From: Sporolactobacillus kofuensis
GTDB lineage: Bacteria > Bacillota > Bacilli > Bacillales > Sporolactobacillaceae
Length of the DNA stretch: 64,000 nt
NCBI RefSeq assembly: GCF_042660205.1
Contig: NZ_JBHSTQ010000012.1
Coordinates: 1 to 64,000 of the forward strand
Direction of reading: 5' to 3'
Shown here: in pieces, positions 7,037 to 16,329 of the stretch
Position numbering within the stretch: the stretch's first letter is position 1
Layout: every line of letters begins with the position of its first letter
Translations under genes and position numbers: made by a program
The notes under the pieces: generated by a model
The model's database searches: none
Told to the model about the DNA's origin: nothing
Seen by the model: only the letters and a program-made list of their open reading frames with translations

Positions 7037-7558
7037 ATGAATGAAGAACGTACTGGCGTAGCAACTGTAGGCGGGAACCCGATTACTTTGATTGGTCCTG
7101 AATTGAAAGTTGGGGACAAAGCACCGGATTTTACAATTAATAAGGATTTGACAACAGAAGCAAGTTTGTCAGACTATGATGGAAAAATTAAGCTGATCTC
7201 AGTTGTACCATCACTTGATACATCTGTATGTGAAGCACAGACGAGACGGTTTAACGAAGCAGCTGCAAAATTAGGTGATCAAGTTAAAGTACTAACGATT
7301 TCAGTTGATTTGCCTTTTGCACAAAGTCGGTTTTGTTCAGTGGCAGGCATTGAAAATTTGGACACTTTAACGGATTATAAATATCGTTCTTTTGGTAAAA
7401 GTTATGGCGTGTTGATCAAAGAACTGCAACTCGATATGCGTTCGATCTTTATTCTCGATGAAAAGAATACCATCCGCTATGTGGAGTACCTGAAAGAAAT
7501 GACTAATCATCCGGATTATGATGCAGCGCTTGAGGCAGCCCAAGCATTAATTAAATAA
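7037..7558 (+). CDS. tpx: Thiol peroxidase, atypical 2-Cys peroxiredoxin
   Basis: A 173-residue cytoplasmic peroxiredoxin that reduces hydroperoxides with thioredoxin as electron donor. The peroxidatic cysteine is residue 65 in DTSVCEAQTR and the resolving cysteine is residue 100 in SRFCSVAG, the spacing of the Tpx subfamily. GDKAPDFTI marks the N-terminal strand. ATG 7037 is chosen because GGAGG lies nine bases upstream; a TTG 15 bases earlier is less likely. The gene follows ohrR by 180 bases and has its own promoter-operator region. A strong terminator follows. Confidence 0.95.
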   Translation: MNEERTGVATVGGNPITLIGPELKVGDKAPDFTINKDLTTEASLSDYDGKIKLISVVPSLDTSVCEAQTRRFNEAAAKLGDQVKVLTISVDLPFAQSRFCSVAGIENLDTLTDYKYRSFGKSYGVLIKELQLDMRSIFILDEKNTIRYVEYLKEMTNHPDYDAALEAAQALIK

Positions 7559-7567
7559 TGAATGTAC

Positions 7568-7605
7568 AAAAAAAGATCGCCGCATATACGCGACGATCTT
7601 TTTTT
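7568..7605. terminator. Bidirectional terminator between tpx and the AEC gene
   Basis: AAAAAGATCG pairs with CGATCTTTTT around an inner CGC/GCG pair. A and T runs on both sides let it serve both convergent genes. Confidence 0.85.
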
Positions 7606-7617
7606 GTAGGACTGAAA

Positions 7618-8526
7618 TCAGCCGATGCCAATGAGTAACGGAAGATAGATAAAGCTGAGAATCGTCGTTATGGTGACAATTAACGATGCAAGTTCTGAAT
7701 CTCCATTAAATTTTTCGAGCAGCATCACAGAGTTAATCGCCGCAGGCATGCAGATTTCAACTAATAGGACAGTGGCAAGCATCCCGTCTATTCCGAGCAC
7801 GAATAATACTGCTTTCGCAAGGATTGGGACAATAATTAATCGAAGGGAAACGCCAATCCAGACCTCAGGACGGTGGATACCAGAGAATTTTGTATTGGCC
7901 AGTTTTATACCAAGGATTAAGAGAACAAGTACTGGATAAGCTGTTCCAAGCATTTGAACGGCAGTAAAGATCCCACTGGGCAGACGTAAATGAGTTAATG
8001 TGAGCAGAACACCAACAAGACAAGCATAGATAATCGGTGATTTCAGAATATGCGTAAGGGATTGTTTGCCGCTCATTTCAGAGCGAGAAGCAATATACAT
8101 TCCAAGGAGATTCATAAGAATAATTTGACCAATCACATAGACGGCGCCAAGAGAGAATCCGGGATGGCCGAAAGCGAGAAGTAATACAGGAAGGCCATAA
8201 TTATTGGCATTGCTAAAGACTGTAGTCAGAGTTAACGCTCTGGTGCTGCGTTCCGGCAATTTGAGTATTTTTGATGTTAGAATTGCGACGAGCCATAGAA
8301 CAGCAGTCATGATGATTGAGAAAGCGAAAATATGAAAGACGTTGCGACCTGTGAAATGAGATTCAGAGAGCGCAGATAAAATGAGTGCAGGTGCAAGTAT
8401 GTATAAGCTGATATCTGCAAGAAGTTTTGTATCCACAGGGCGTTTTCTTTGCAATAGGGCACCGCAAATACAAATGATCAGGATTGGAACACTGATCGAA
8501 GTCAATAAATGAAAATACGCAAACAT
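7618..8526 (-). CDS. AEC family (auxin efflux carrier-like) transporter
   Basis: A 302-residue membrane protein with the two five-helix halves of the AEC family. Helix 1 has SVPILIICICGALLQRK; the central ANNYGLPVLLLAFG segment (about residue 106) and the C-terminal CMPAAINSVMLLEKFNGDSELAS are conserved family hallmarks, with a helix-breaking proline in each half. Bacterial members move malate, malonate or other small organic acids; no substrate can be named here. The ribosome site GGAGG stands before ATG 8526. It is transcribed alone, convergent with tpx. Confidence 0.9.
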   Translation of the reverse strand: MFAYFHLLTSISVPILIICICGALLQRKRPVDTKLLADISLYILAPALILSALSESHFTGRNVFHIFAFSIIMTAVLWLVAILTSKILKLPERSTRALTLTTVFSNANNYGLPVLLLAFGHPGFSLGAVYVIGQIILMNLLGMYIASRSEMSGKQSLTHILKSPIIYACLVGVLLTLTHLRLPSGIFTAVQMLGTAYPVLVLLILGIKLANTKFSGIHRPEVWIGVSLRLIIVPILAKAVLFVLGIDGMLATVLLVEICMPAAINSVMLLEKFNGDSELASLIVTITTILSFIYLPLLIGIG

Positions 8527-8841
8527 GAATAAACCTCCAAGATTATGTTGAAAAGATTTACGAAATCCTCTTCAGGATTAAGTGATCTCTTAATGCATCA
8601 AAAGATCGAAATCATTTTTTCTATCATATCATGAGTAGAAATTTAATTGATTTATTTTGATTATCAATAAACCTGGCGTATAGTTTAGTGAATGACAATT
8701 TCATCATTTTTGTGAACATGTGGTTCGGGCAATTGTTCTGTGGCATGAAAGAGAAATCCTTCATATGCTAATATCAGATACTCAGATCCTTGGGAGTGTG
8801 ATGATGGCCAGACAACTTGAATCAGAGTGAGGCGATCAGCC

Positions 8842-9114
8842 ATGGAAGTTGGACAGTGGGTTCACACAAAGTACATGGGGAAACATGATTGTATTGGTTT
8901 TGTTACATCAGTCTATTCGGATTTTAAACGCTGTAAAATTCGAGTGACACGTTGTGAAAATCATCCTCGGATGAAATGGCTGGAAATTGCTTTTGATGAT
9001 GTGATACCTGAACAAAATGATTTAACGCGTACTGAACTCAATTGCTTAATTGATCTTGCACTGGCTACGTATGATAGAGATTGGTTTGATAAGCTGACGA
9101 TGTCAAATGAATAA
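8842..9114 (+). CDS. IDEAL-domain small protein
   Basis: A 90-residue soluble protein starting at ATG 8842 with GAGG about ten bases before. The N-terminal part (EVGQWVHTKYMGKHDCIGFV) looks like a small beta-barrel, and the C-terminal LNCLIDLALATYDRDWFDKL matches the IDEAL motif, a short helical segment found in several Bacillales proteins of unknown role. The preceding 315 bases (8527-8841) hold no other gene. Function unknown. Confidence 0.65.
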   Translation: MEVGQWVHTKYMGKHDCIGFVTSVYSDFKRCKIRVTRCENHPRMKWLEIAFDDVIPEQNDLTRTELNCLIDLALATYDRDWFDKLTMSNE

Positions 9115-9219
9115 GGAAAACACTTGAGCATTCCGTCTGTAAATGTAACCCCTTTCATTGAGGCTGCTAAAAAAGACAGGGTGCTTTTTTATGTTTTATG
9201 CATCGTTCAGTTGGGACCC

Positions 9220-9846
9220 TTAACGTAAAAGTGAAGAGAAGATAAGCCGCCAAACTAAATAAAGCGCAATGCCCCAAATCATTAATGCCGATAGCTTATT
9301 CACCCAAAAGATGTACCGGTTACCGGTTGAAACGCGACCTGTTAAATAGCCTACATAAGCAAGGGAGAAAAACCATATCCAGGAAACAGAAATACATGCA
9401 CTTGCAAAGATCCATTTTTCTGCTCCTGAATACTGAAGCGCATTTGTGCCAATAACGCCAACGGTATCTAGAATTGCATGTGGATTAAGTAAAGAAACAG
9501 ATAATGCAAAACGAACTTGTTGCTTTGAGCTTAAAAGCATCCCAGCATCATTTTTTTGTGTTGATGAATCTGACCAAATTGTCCAGCCAATATAGGTCAG
9601 GAAAAGGATGCCGATAACAAACATAAGCGTCATGAGCCATGGAAAAGTCAGGACCAATAATGATACGCCGCTTATCGCAAGAATGATTAATAAGGTATCG
9701 GAAAGTGAAGCGGCCAATACCGCAGGGACTGCTCCACTCACCCTTGATGATCGGGCGCCTTGGCTAAAGATAAAAACATTTTGCGCACCAAGCGGCAAAA
9801 TCAGACTGAAAGATAACAAGAAACCATGAATCCAAGCGGTGAGCAT
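9220..9846 (-). CDS. LysE/ArgO family amino-acid exporter
   Basis: A 208-residue membrane protein with about six helices. The family signature SLILPLGAQNVFIFSQGA (residues about 14-31) and the segment LLNPHAILDTVGVIG (about 116-130) are typical of LysE/ArgO exporters of basic amino acids. The start is ATG 9846, supported by GGAG seven bases upstream, rather than a start 21 bases earlier. The protein probably pumps lysine or arginine out by proton exchange; the exact substrate is not certain. No adjacent LysG/ArgP-type regulator is seen. Confidence 0.9.
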   Translation of the reverse strand: MLTAWIHGFLLSFSLILPLGAQNVFIFSQGARSSRVSGAVPAVLAASLSDTLLIILAISGVSLLVLTFPWLMTLMFVIGILFLTYIGWTIWSDSSTQKNDAGMLLSSKQQVRFALSVSLLNPHAILDTVGVIGTNALQYSGAEKWIFASACISVSWIWFFSLAYVGYLTGRVSTGNRYIFWVNKLSALMIWGIALYLVWRLIFSSLLR

Positions 9847-9909
9847 GATAGTTTCTCCACCAATCACTTTTTCATTTAATTATTGCTCAAAAAGGGTACA
9901 ATTTCACGA

Positions 9910-11811
9910 CTATTTTTTTGATTGTGCCAGGCTATCGATCACGAGCGATGCGTATTTTTTTGCACCGGTGATTGTCAAGTGAACCCCGTCCGTTGAAAAA
10001 TAGTCATCATGCCCCTTACTCGCTTGATACCAGTCGATCATGGTCACGTTGTGGTGGGTAGTTGCTGCTCTTTGAATCGTCTGGTTGACAATGGATTCCC
10101 AAGGACGAGGTACACGTGTATTCACAAAAATAATCTGTCGGTTGGGACCAATTAAATCAATTAAGTTATTGATTTGACTATCATCAAATGGTCCATTGGT
10201 ACCCAGTTCAATTAAGACATTTGCCCCAAGTTTTCCTTCTTCTTTAAATTGAGAAATCCTGCCAAATGCTTCGCGAAATTGTCTACCCACCTTACTATCA
10301 ATTTCAAGATTTGTTAAGGATTGCATTAAGTAAGGTTTTGCATCCAGCATGACAGAGTCGCCGATAGCTGTCACTTGTAAATTTAATTTTTGAACAGGAA
10401 CTGATGCAGAATGAGCCTTCTTTTTCTTTTCATTTGCTTGCTTTGATTTTTGTTCATTCTGGATTCTCTCTTGTGGTGTGCTACGCTTGTCCTTATTATT
10501 TGGAGAATCAGTGACTACCGCTCCTTTTAAATGATCTGAAGTGGTTTTTCTTCCCTCAGTATTTTTGTGATCTGAATTTCTAGAAATATGATTCGTTTGA
10601 TCATGAGCGGTTAGCGTTTTCACTGAACGATGCTTTTCTATTTGTGGGTAAGCAGCTAATCCTGCAAAAATCAAAAATACGCAACCAAAGCCAAAACTTA
10701 CCTTTTTCAACAAATGGAAGTCGTTAAGTTTTTCAAAATGTTTCCCCGATCTTCGAATCGGATTCTCAATAAAGCGAAGAGATAGTGAGGAAACAGTTAA
10801 GATCAAAATGAATTGCATCACGATCCGTAAAGGATGAACATCAGAAGCTTCAGATGCAGGGGTAGTAAGCAGCAGAATAGGATAATGCCACAAATACATA
10901 CCATAGGATCGGACGCCGATCCATCGCAATGGTGCCACCCCCATCCATTTTCCAAGAAAGGTGGAAGGATGTGCCAGAACAGAAATTAAGATGACCGTGA
11001 TGATCGAAAAAAGTGCCATTCCACCCTGATAAAGAAAATCTTCATATTCATTAACTGTATAAATAGAGTATAAGATTAGCACGAATGCTAATAAGCCAAT
11101 ACTGTCCAAAAATCGGCGAATGGGTTTTGAATCCGCTTGTGAAAGGTGCTGACTTGGCCATATGCAAGCTAGGGCAGCGCCGAAAAGTAAAGCAAAAGCA
11201 CGTGTATCCGTACCAAAATAAACCCTGCTTGGATCCATTTCGGGTTGGTAGAGAAATCCCATCAGAATAATAGAACATCCTGAAAAAATTAACGTAAGAA
11301 CATAGAGCCACTTGATGCTCCTGAATAATCGTAATGTAAGAATTACACATAGTGGCCATAGCAAATAAAATTGTTCCTCAACAGCTAATGACCAAAAGTG
11401 TTTTAAAAGAGCCGGATGGGCAAAATTCTCAAAATAAGACTGATGATGGAAGATCGACCACCAGTTACTATAGTAAAAGAGTGCAGCTATAGCATCCATA
11501 CGAGTTGAGTGAACTAAGGATGGGTAGAAGAGAAAGAGACAGCCGAATAAAATCAGCAGTAAGCAGAGCACTGCAGGAAAAAGCCTTTTTGCACGCCTAA
11601 TCCAGAACGTCTTCAAATTTATCGTACTTGTCTGTTCCCATTCCTGAATCAGCAAGTCAGTAATTAAATAGCCTGAAAGTACAAAGAAAATGCCAACGCC
11701 TAAAAATCCGCCTTTTGCCCAAGAAAGGTTCATGTGATAGGCAATGACGGCAAGAACGGATAAGCCGCGCAGTCCGTCTAATCCGCCCATATAACGATGT
11801 TTCGATTCCAA
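9910..11811 (-). CDS. Membrane O-acetyltransferase with SGNH domain, OatA-like
   Basis: A 633-residue protein. Residues about 1-360 are an acyltransferase-3 membrane domain starting GGLDGLRGLSVLAVIAYHM with the FFVLSGYLIT and HFWSLAVEEQFYLLWP motifs. A linker rich in Lys, Asn and Ser follows, then an extracellular SGNH hydrolase-like domain with AIGDSVMLDA (nucleophile Ser), ELGTNGP (Asn) and STDGVHLT (Asp-His). This is the layout of peptidoglycan O-acetyltransferase OatA, which acetylates MurNAc and confers lysozyme resistance. The TTG start at 11811 is preferred because TGGAGGG precedes it by nine bases. Other polymers could be the acceptor. Confidence 0.9.
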   Translation of the reverse strand: MESKHRYMGGLDGLRGLSVLAVIAYHMNLSWAKGGFLGVGIFFVLSGYLITDLLIQEWEQTSTINLKTFWIRRAKRLFPAVLCLLLILFGCLFLFYPSLVHSTRMDAIAALFYYSNWWSIFHHQSYFENFAHPALLKHFWSLAVEEQFYLLWPLCVILTLRLFRSIKWLYVLTLIFSGCSIILMGFLYQPEMDPSRVYFGTDTRAFALLFGAALACIWPSQHLSQADSKPIRRFLDSIGLLAFVLILYSIYTVNEYEDFLYQGGMALFSIITVILISVLAHPSTFLGKWMGVAPLRWIGVRSYGMYLWHYPILLLTTPASEASDVHPLRIVMQFILILTVSSLSLRFIENPIRRSGKHFEKLNDFHLLKKVSFGFGCVFLIFAGLAAYPQIEKHRSVKTLTAHDQTNHISRNSDHKNTEGRKTTSDHLKGAVVTDSPNNKDKRSTPQERIQNEQKSKQANEKKKKAHSASVPVQKLNLQVTAIGDSVMLDAKPYLMQSLTNLEIDSKVGRQFREAFGRISQFKEEGKLGANVLIELGTNGPFDDSQINNLIDLIGPNRQIIFVNTRVPRPWESIVNQTIQRAATTHHNVTMIDWYQASKGHDDYFSTDGVHLTITGAKKYASLVIDSLAQSKK

Positions 11812-12090
11812 TTGAACTCGCCCTCCATTAATGTTGTTTCGCTTCAAGATGCTGATTACTTGGCGAGTACTATGTATTCATAAATAATCGATGTAATCTT
11901 TGCCGGAAAGTGTTAATTTAATAGTAACAAATAAATACTGAATAAAAGTTTACAATCCGTTTAAAATCTGATAGAAAGTATTGCCAATACTAAAATAGAA
12001 AAGAAAAATACAGAATATATGCCTAACTCTTAAAGAAAGGCACATTTATGATAAACTGATAGAATAGGGTTAAGAACGGGGGATGCCGCA

Positions 12091-12225
12091 ATGGCTAAAA
12101 AGGAATTGAGCAGTGAAGAAAAAAGAAAACGGGTCAGATTGATGCTGATCATTGGAGTGATCTGCGCCATCGATGTTATTGCCACATTAATCTATTACTA
12201 TACTTCAGGCGCATTTAAATTTTAA
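12091..12225 (+). CDS. Small single-pass membrane protein, 44 residues
   Basis: A short frame with ATG at 12091 preceded by CGGGGG. The product starts with a charged segment (AKKELSSEEKRKRVR), followed by one hydrophobic helix (LMLIIGVICAIDVIATLIYY) and a short polar tail. A strong terminator follows within 50 bases, and the gene sits alone between two minus-strand genes, which supports it being a real unit. No family is recognised. The positive-inside pattern suggests a cytoplasmic N-terminus. The upstream region 11848-12090 has no other gene. Confidence 0.65.
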   Translation: MAKKELSSEEKRKRVRLMLIIGVICAIDVIATLIYYYTSGAFKF

Positions 12226-12270
12226 CTCGAGAACGATCAAATCGGATTAATAGAGACTTCTTGGAACGTG

Positions 12271-12310
12271 AAAAACCAAGCATCGGATTCATTCCGAATG
12301 CTTGGTTTTT
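12271..12310. terminator. Terminator between the 44-residue gene and the MMPL gene
   Basis: CCAAGCAT pairs with ATGCTTGG, with a nearly paired inner region; AAAAA on the left and TTTTT on the right make it usable from both sides. Confidence 0.85.
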
Positions 12311-12361
12311 GTGCTTTAATCGACGTATTATTTAATTCATGGATGCTCTTTCCTAAGATCT

Positions 12362-15300
12362 CTACATTGTTTCATGATGCACTGACTTTCCCGGTGCTGC
12401 AGTTTCACGCATAAATGGCCACCAATTGCCTCGTCCAAAGATTTTAACCATAACCGGAACAAATAATGGAATCATGACCACTGCATAAAGGACCAGACCA
12501 ATAATCACAACAGTTGAGATTTCAACAAGAGAGAGCATTCCTGAAGGGATCATCGCAGCAAAGGTTCCACTGAGAATTAAAACTGCTGAGAAAATGACAC
12601 TGCCCATGTGCCAGAGCGTCAGTATCATGCGCTCACGAATCGCAATCCGTGCATATTCATTAAAGCGAGTCATGACGAAGATTGAGTAATCAATCCCGAG
12701 GGCAACAAGGACAATGAACCCAAAGAACTGAGTGGTCCAAGTCAACCCAGTGTAATGGAACAATTTCGTGAAAATCAGCTCTGCAACCCCCATCGATGAA
12801 AAGTAGGTTAAAAGCAACGAAGCCATCAAATAAATCGGCATACTTAAGGATCTCAAAACGATAACCAGTGCAATGAAGACACCGATAATCACAAAAGTTA
12901 CCGCCTTGTTGTAATCCGAACCGGATAGCTGTTTTAAATCGCTGTTCATGCTGGCAATACCACTAATGCCGATATGCGCATTTTCTAGCTTCGTACCCTT
13001 GAGTATAGAAGGAATTTCTTTTTTCAAAGACTGGAAATTTGAAATACCTTTGTTCGAGTAGGGGTCATCTTTCATGGTGACTTGAATGGTTGTGATTTTA
13101 CCGTCTTTACTCATATATTGGTCAAGTGCAGACGTGAAGTCACTGTTCGTGAAAATTTGAGCTGGAACATAGATACCTGATTGATCATAGGAAAGCTTTG
13201 TCCAGTGTCCAATAAAGTCATTCGCAGAATTGATTCCGCCGCGTATCTTCTCGGTACCTTGTGCGCCTTTGGCTAATCCTCCGGATAATGTGTTCATCTG
13301 GTCTTGAACGTCACTAAATCCACTCTTGAGCTTATTTTGTCCGGAAGCGATTTTCGTCAGAGCATCAGCAATCTGTGGTGTACTCGTGATGACCTGATCC
13401 TGACCATTGCTTGCCTTATTTAAGCCATTTTCTAATGCACCAAGACCACTCCCGAGCTGAGAGAGACCGGAATTGAAACTACTCATTCCCTGAGTCACTT
13501 TCGTCGATTGTTTGTTCAATTGATTCATTGCGTCTGCCAATTGTTGAATACCTTTGTTTAATTCATTCATTTGAGATTTGGCGCTGTCTGTTTGCTTTGT
13601 AATCTCTGCCTGAATGTTCGTTTGCAAATCATCCATAACCGAAGGCAACTGGTGCAAGCCTGCAGCTAATTGAGCAAAATTTGGATCATTCATCGCCTCA
13701 GGATGATTTTGCACATAGGCATTTAAACTCGTTTGAATCTGATCAAGCGTTTGCTTTAACTCACTTGTATCAATTGCCGGTTGTTTCACAGAACTGGTGG
13801 ATGAAAAACGATCCAGTTGCGCTGAGATTTTTTGTAAATTATCGGCGACTTTTTGATAACCGTTCTGGATTTGTTCCTGCCCGCTGTACAATTTGTTAAG
13901 CTGAGTTTGAGCATCTTGGACATTCTTTCTTATTTTCTCAGTGCCAGCTGACCCAGACTTGATCCCATCTGAAATCTGGGAAAGTACATCCTGCATTTTT
14001 TGAACACCATTTTTGGTTTCAACCGTTCCACTTTGCAACTTATCTAATCCAGTTTGTGCATGACTCAGTTGTGGCGCAGATGCGTCAATCTTCTTGCTCG
14101 TGTTCTGAAGACTACTTTGTAGAGTGGCTAAGCCACTTGTAGCATTAGATAAGCCTTGGTGGAGTGTATCGGCTTGTTTTGTCACATAGATATCCTCGAG
14201 TCGATTGCCTAAGGGGCGTGAGACACTCATGACCTTATCTACATTCGGATCCTTCTTCAAGGCTATCGAAATACGCTCAATGAGTGCAATATAATCGGTT
14301 GTGCGCATAGGATCATCATTTTGTAGATAGATGGTGGCTGGTGAAATATTACCTGCACCAAAGTCTCTGGAGACGACATCAAAGCCTGCTTTTGCAGCGT
14401 AGTGATCAGGCAACTCTTCAGGTGAATTAAAGGAGAGCTGGCCTTTAAATGTAAGGATTGGCGGAATCGTAACGAGAGCAACGATCAGTAGAGCAATAAT
14501 CGGTCTTGTAAAGGCGAGTTTACCGGCACCTGCCCATAAGTTGCTTTTCGGTTCTTTAATTTTTCCATTCATTGGCCAGAATAACTGTTTCCCTAATGTA
14601 ACCATAAAGAGCGGAAGCAGGGTGAAAAGTGCGAGGAGCAAGAAAATCACGCCAACACCTACAGCAATCGCGCTGCGATAAAGATTAAATTGAACAAAGG
14701 CAAGAGACAAGAAGGCAATGAAAACGGGTATGCCGCTGTGAAGTACAGTGATCCCTGCCGTTTTAAAAGTCGCCAAAGTCGCCTCACTTTTATCTTTTCC
14801 TCTAGCAAGTTCTTCCTTAAATCGACTCAAAAGCAAGATGCAATAATCCGTGCCGATCCCGAACAGGACGGCAACCATGAAAATTTGAGTGAAATTTGAA
14901 ACAGGAAAGTTGGAAAATTTCACAAGAAAAGCAACCACAGTTTGAGCCACCATGTAGCTCATGCCAACGGTGAACAGTGGAATAAATGGTGCAATAAACG
15001 AACGAAAGACAAGAAAAAGGACAACAAGAATGAAGACAATGGTGATTCCTTCGGTTTTTTTCAAACCATTCTCAGCTGATGTATTCATATCATCATTAAT
15101 TAATTGTTGACCAGTTAAATAAGTTTTGATCCCTTGTGTCTTAATTTCTGCATCCATCTTAGAACGAAGCTGATGAACAGATGCTTCATTTATATTCTTA
15201 ACCTGGAAAATAGCCATGAGCGTTTTATTGTTTTTCGAGATTAACTGGTTCTTTAAATCTTTGTGTTCGAAACTATCAATTACTTGTTCAATCTTGAGTT

Positions 15301-15589
15301 GTTTCTTATCTTTCTTTACTTTGTTTAAGGTTTGCTTAATGGTGTTCAGATTGTCAGGAGACAATTCTTGATTAGAGTGGAATACAGCAATGTATGGTGT
15401 TGTATCTTGATTGCTGCTGAATTTCTTTTCAAGTATTCCGGCTTTACTGGTTGAGTAATCTTTGGGCATTGCGTAACCGCCTTTGTCGCGCACCAGCTGA
15501 TTCATATTTGGTGCAGTAAGCATCAACACAACAAGTCCGATTACCCAAACGCCAAGCAATAGCCATCGTAATGAGATCATTTTTTTCAT
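12362..15589 (-). CDS. MMPL/RND family transporter, YdgH-like
   Basis: A 1075-residue membrane protein. Two RND half-units (helices near residues 8-30 and 185-370, then near 880-1060) flank a large extracytoplasmic region (about 420-830) that is predicted coiled coil with many LxxLxxG-type repeats such as LNKGIQQLADAMNQLNKQ. GIGTDYCILLLSRF and GIDYSIFVMTRFNE are the helix-4-like motifs of MMPL proteins. In B. subtilis the similar ydgH follows the marR-type gene ydgG, and here a MarR gene overlaps the start by 4 bases. It probably exports lipids, surfactants or hydrophobic drugs; the substrate is unknown. Confidence 0.9.
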   Translation of the reverse strand: MKKMISLRWLLLGVWVIGLVVLMLTAPNMNQLVRDKGGYAMPKDYSTSKAGILEKKFSSNQDTTPYIAVFHSNQELSPDNLNTIKQTLNKVKKDKKQLKIEQVIDSFEHKDLKNQLISKNNKTLMAIFQVKNINEASVHQLRSKMDAEIKTQGIKTYLTGQQLINDDMNTSAENGLKKTEGITIVFILVVLFLVFRSFIAPFIPLFTVGMSYMVAQTVVAFLVKFSNFPVSNFTQIFMVAVLFGIGTDYCILLLSRFKEELARGKDKSEATLATFKTAGITVLHSGIPVFIAFLSLAFVQFNLYRSAIAVGVGVIFLLLALFTLLPLFMVTLGKQLFWPMNGKIKEPKSNLWAGAGKLAFTRPIIALLIVALVTIPPILTFKGQLSFNSPEELPDHYAAKAGFDVVSRDFGAGNISPATIYLQNDDPMRTTDYIALIERISIALKKDPNVDKVMSVSRPLGNRLEDIYVTKQADTLHQGLSNATSGLATLQSSLQNTSKKIDASAPQLSHAQTGLDKLQSGTVETKNGVQKMQDVLSQISDGIKSGSAGTEKIRKNVQDAQTQLNKLYSGQEQIQNGYQKVADNLQKISAQLDRFSSTSSVKQPAIDTSELKQTLDQIQTSLNAYVQNHPEAMNDPNFAQLAAGLHQLPSVMDDLQTNIQAEITKQTDSAKSQMNELNKGIQQLADAMNQLNKQSTKVTQGMSSFNSGLSQLGSGLGALENGLNKASNGQDQVITSTPQIADALTKIASGQNKLKSGFSDVQDQMNTLSGGLAKGAQGTEKIRGGINSANDFIGHWTKLSYDQSGIYVPAQIFTNSDFTSALDQYMSKDGKITTIQVTMKDDPYSNKGISNFQSLKKEIPSILKGTKLENAHIGISGIASMNSDLKQLSGSDYNKAVTFVIIGVFIALVIVLRSLSMPIYLMASLLLTYFSSMGVAELIFTKLFHYTGLTWTTQFFGFIVLVALGIDYSIFVMTRFNEYARIAIRERMILTLWHMGSVIFSAVLILSGTFAAMIPSGMLSLVEISTVVIIGLVLYAVVMIPLFVPVMVKIFGRGNWWPFMRETAAPGKSVHHETM

Positions 15590-16035
15590 CGTTTCGCCTT
15601 CTGTCTCGAAAGAATTTCATTGATTTTCAAATAAATACGAATGAATTCTTTGCTGTCTTTCTCGCCTAATTTCTCAATCCATGTGCCAACAAGTTTATGA
15701 ATCTTTTGTTCTCCTTCAAGAAAGACTCTTTTTCCTTTAACGGTGTTATAAAGTCCGAAACTTCGGCGGTCAATCATCCTCTTTTCAATATAACCTTTAT
15801 CAACGAGTCGATGAACACGAATGCTCACGCCACTCTTATTAATGTCGAGCAGTTGAGCAATCTGAATTGGACTGATCCCAGGATTATTTTCCAGCATCCG
15901 AAGCAAACAGAGTTGTTCAAATGTTATTCCATGCGATTTGATAATGTCCGCAACTGCTTCATGGACCCTATTTGATGTAAAAAGTGACAATTCTTCATAA
16001 GCACTGATTAGTGATGTTACCAAATCTCGTTTCAC
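15586..16035 (-). CDS. MarR family regulator of the MMPL transporter
   Basis: A 149-residue winged-helix protein. PIQIAQLLDINKSGVSIRVH (about residues 58-77) is the helix-turn-helix and MIDRRSFGLYN the wing. The start is probably GTG 16035 (or TTG 16038), given TGGAGG just upstream; the frame stays open to ATG 16050 but that ATG overlaps the ribosome site. The stop overlaps the MMPL start by 4 bases, so the two are translationally coupled, matching the ydgG-ydgH arrangement. It likely represses this operon until a drug or lipid ligand binds. Confidence 0.88.
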   Translation of the reverse strand: MKRDLVTSLISAYEELSLFTSNRVHEAVADIIKSHGITFEQLCLLRMLENNPGISPIQIAQLLDINKSGVSIRVHRLVDKGYIEKRMIDRRSFGLYNTVKGKRVFLEGEQKIHKLVGTWIEKLGEKDSKEFIRIYLKINEILSRQKAKR

Positions 16036-16268
16036 CAATGATACCTCCATAGCTTCCTGAGTAACTCATTTCAGCTTAACAAGAATTGGTTAACACAGTC
16101 AACTAAATGATCACGGAATGACTTTAATGAGGATTTAATTTAATAGGCTGCTTGAGGTTAATGCTTCCCAAATTGATTGATTTGATTTGGATTAGTGATA
16201 AACAACTCATGTAGGACTGGCCGATTCTTTTTCAGATGAAAGTTCTTAGATTTGATTCTGAAAAAGGC

Positions 16269-16297
16269 AAGTATCAGGTACTAATATCTGGTATAAT
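16269..16297 (+). promoter_or_regulatory. FapR box and extended -10 promoter of fabH
   Basis: AAGTATCAGGTACTAAT (16269-16285) agrees with the FapR operator consensus (reverse of ATTAGTACCTGATACTT). TGGTATAAT (16289-16297) is an extended -10 just after it. FapR, the malonyl-CoA-responsive repressor of fatty acid synthesis, should therefore control the KAS III gene downstream. Confidence 0.85.
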
Positions 16298-16329
16298 TTT
16301 AATAGGAGTTGTCTAGGAGGTAGTTAGGA

